Origin: Aerococcus sanguinicola
Lineage (GTDB): Bacteria; Bacillota; Bacilli; Lactobacillales; Aerococcaceae
Assembly (NCBI RefSeq): GCF_001543145.1
Contig: NZ_CP014160.1
Location: 124,001 to 188,000, forward strand
Direction: 5' to 3'
DNA: 64,000 nt
The translations under genes were made by a program, and so were the position numbers. Shown here in pieces: positions 63,948 through 64,000 of the stretch. The notes under the pieces were generated by a model. It made no database searches. It worked only from the letters and a program-made list of their open reading frames with translations, and had not been told where the DNA came from. Position 1 is the first letter of the stretch, and every line of letters begins with the position of its first letter.

Positions 63948-64000
63948 ATAAAAAAATCCTTTCGTATCATACGAAAGGACGTTAATTACGTGGTTCCACC
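63948..64000 (-). promoter_or_regulatory. T-box leader 1 (partial, continues beyond the window)
   Basis: Minus strand: GGTGGAACCACG at 64000-63989 and a terminator AACGTCCTTTCGT/ACGAAAGGA followed by seven T (63983-63948). It ends just before T-box leader 2, so two T-boxes act in series. Confidence 0.82.

Overview
This window looks like chromosome from a low-to-mid G+C member of the Lactobacillales, most probably Aerococcus or a close relative. That assignment is an inference. It rests on the gene set (GshF-type glutathione synthesis, a DUF1831-cysteine desulfurase pair, an enterococcal-style citrate lyase/oxaloacetate decarboxylase cluster, LiaFSR, CopY) and on strong AAGGAGG ribosome binding sites. 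No phage, plasmid, IS element, CRISPR array, rRNA or tRNA gene was seen.

Layout. 0.5-7 kb: DUF1846 protein, an alpha/beta hydrolase, an orphan CopY with a cop box, ung, a Cof-type HAD phosphatase, an LMW phosphatase plus YwlG, and Dps. 7-16 kb: a phosphorus block, with ugpBAEC and a glycerophosphodiesterase on the minus strand, divergent from ppx-ppk on the plus strand; direct repeats resembling Pho boxes lie between them. 16-24 kb: ABC-F ATPase, coaA, acyl-ACP thioesterase, a DUF697 GTPase, hemolysin III, rpoY-rnjA. 24-33 kb: liaFSR, then mltG-udk-greA and alaS-ireB-ruvX-DUF1292, with a T-box before alaS. 33-43 kb: recD2, mnmA, an unknown gene with no ordinary start codon, DUF1831, cysteine desulfurase, gshF, rarA and a 6S-like RNA. 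43-48 kb: uspA, ackA-ytxK, rplU-prp-rpmA. 48-60 kb: a complete citrate fermentation island. 60-64 kb: a lone PTS EIIC and an amino acid ABC transporter behind tandem T-boxes.

Citrate island. CitM imports citrate; CitD/E/F cleave it to acetate and oxaloacetate; OadA with OadD, OadB, a 42-residue OadG and OadH decarboxylates oxaloacetate; CitC, CitX and the CitG domain build and activate the lyase prosthetic group. CitG is fused to a GntR/FCD regulator resembling CitO, joining the sensor to cofactor synthesis for its presumed target.

The most unusual feature is a family of structured intergenic repeats. H1 is a hairpin unit of about 117 bp. Its arms differ between copies but stay complementary. 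It occurs as tandem arrays in the 3' UTRs of rnjA and greA and nested in a larger element, H2 (about 300 bp), found at 1-63 (tail), 209-507, 44378-44742 and 61191-61486. One H2 copy lacks H1 at the usual site and carries an H1-like hairpin elsewhere, so the hairpins appear to have moved. Three genes (dps, the 37.4 kb gene, citC) also have a good Shine-Dalgarno but no in-frame ATG/GTG/TTG at the right distance.
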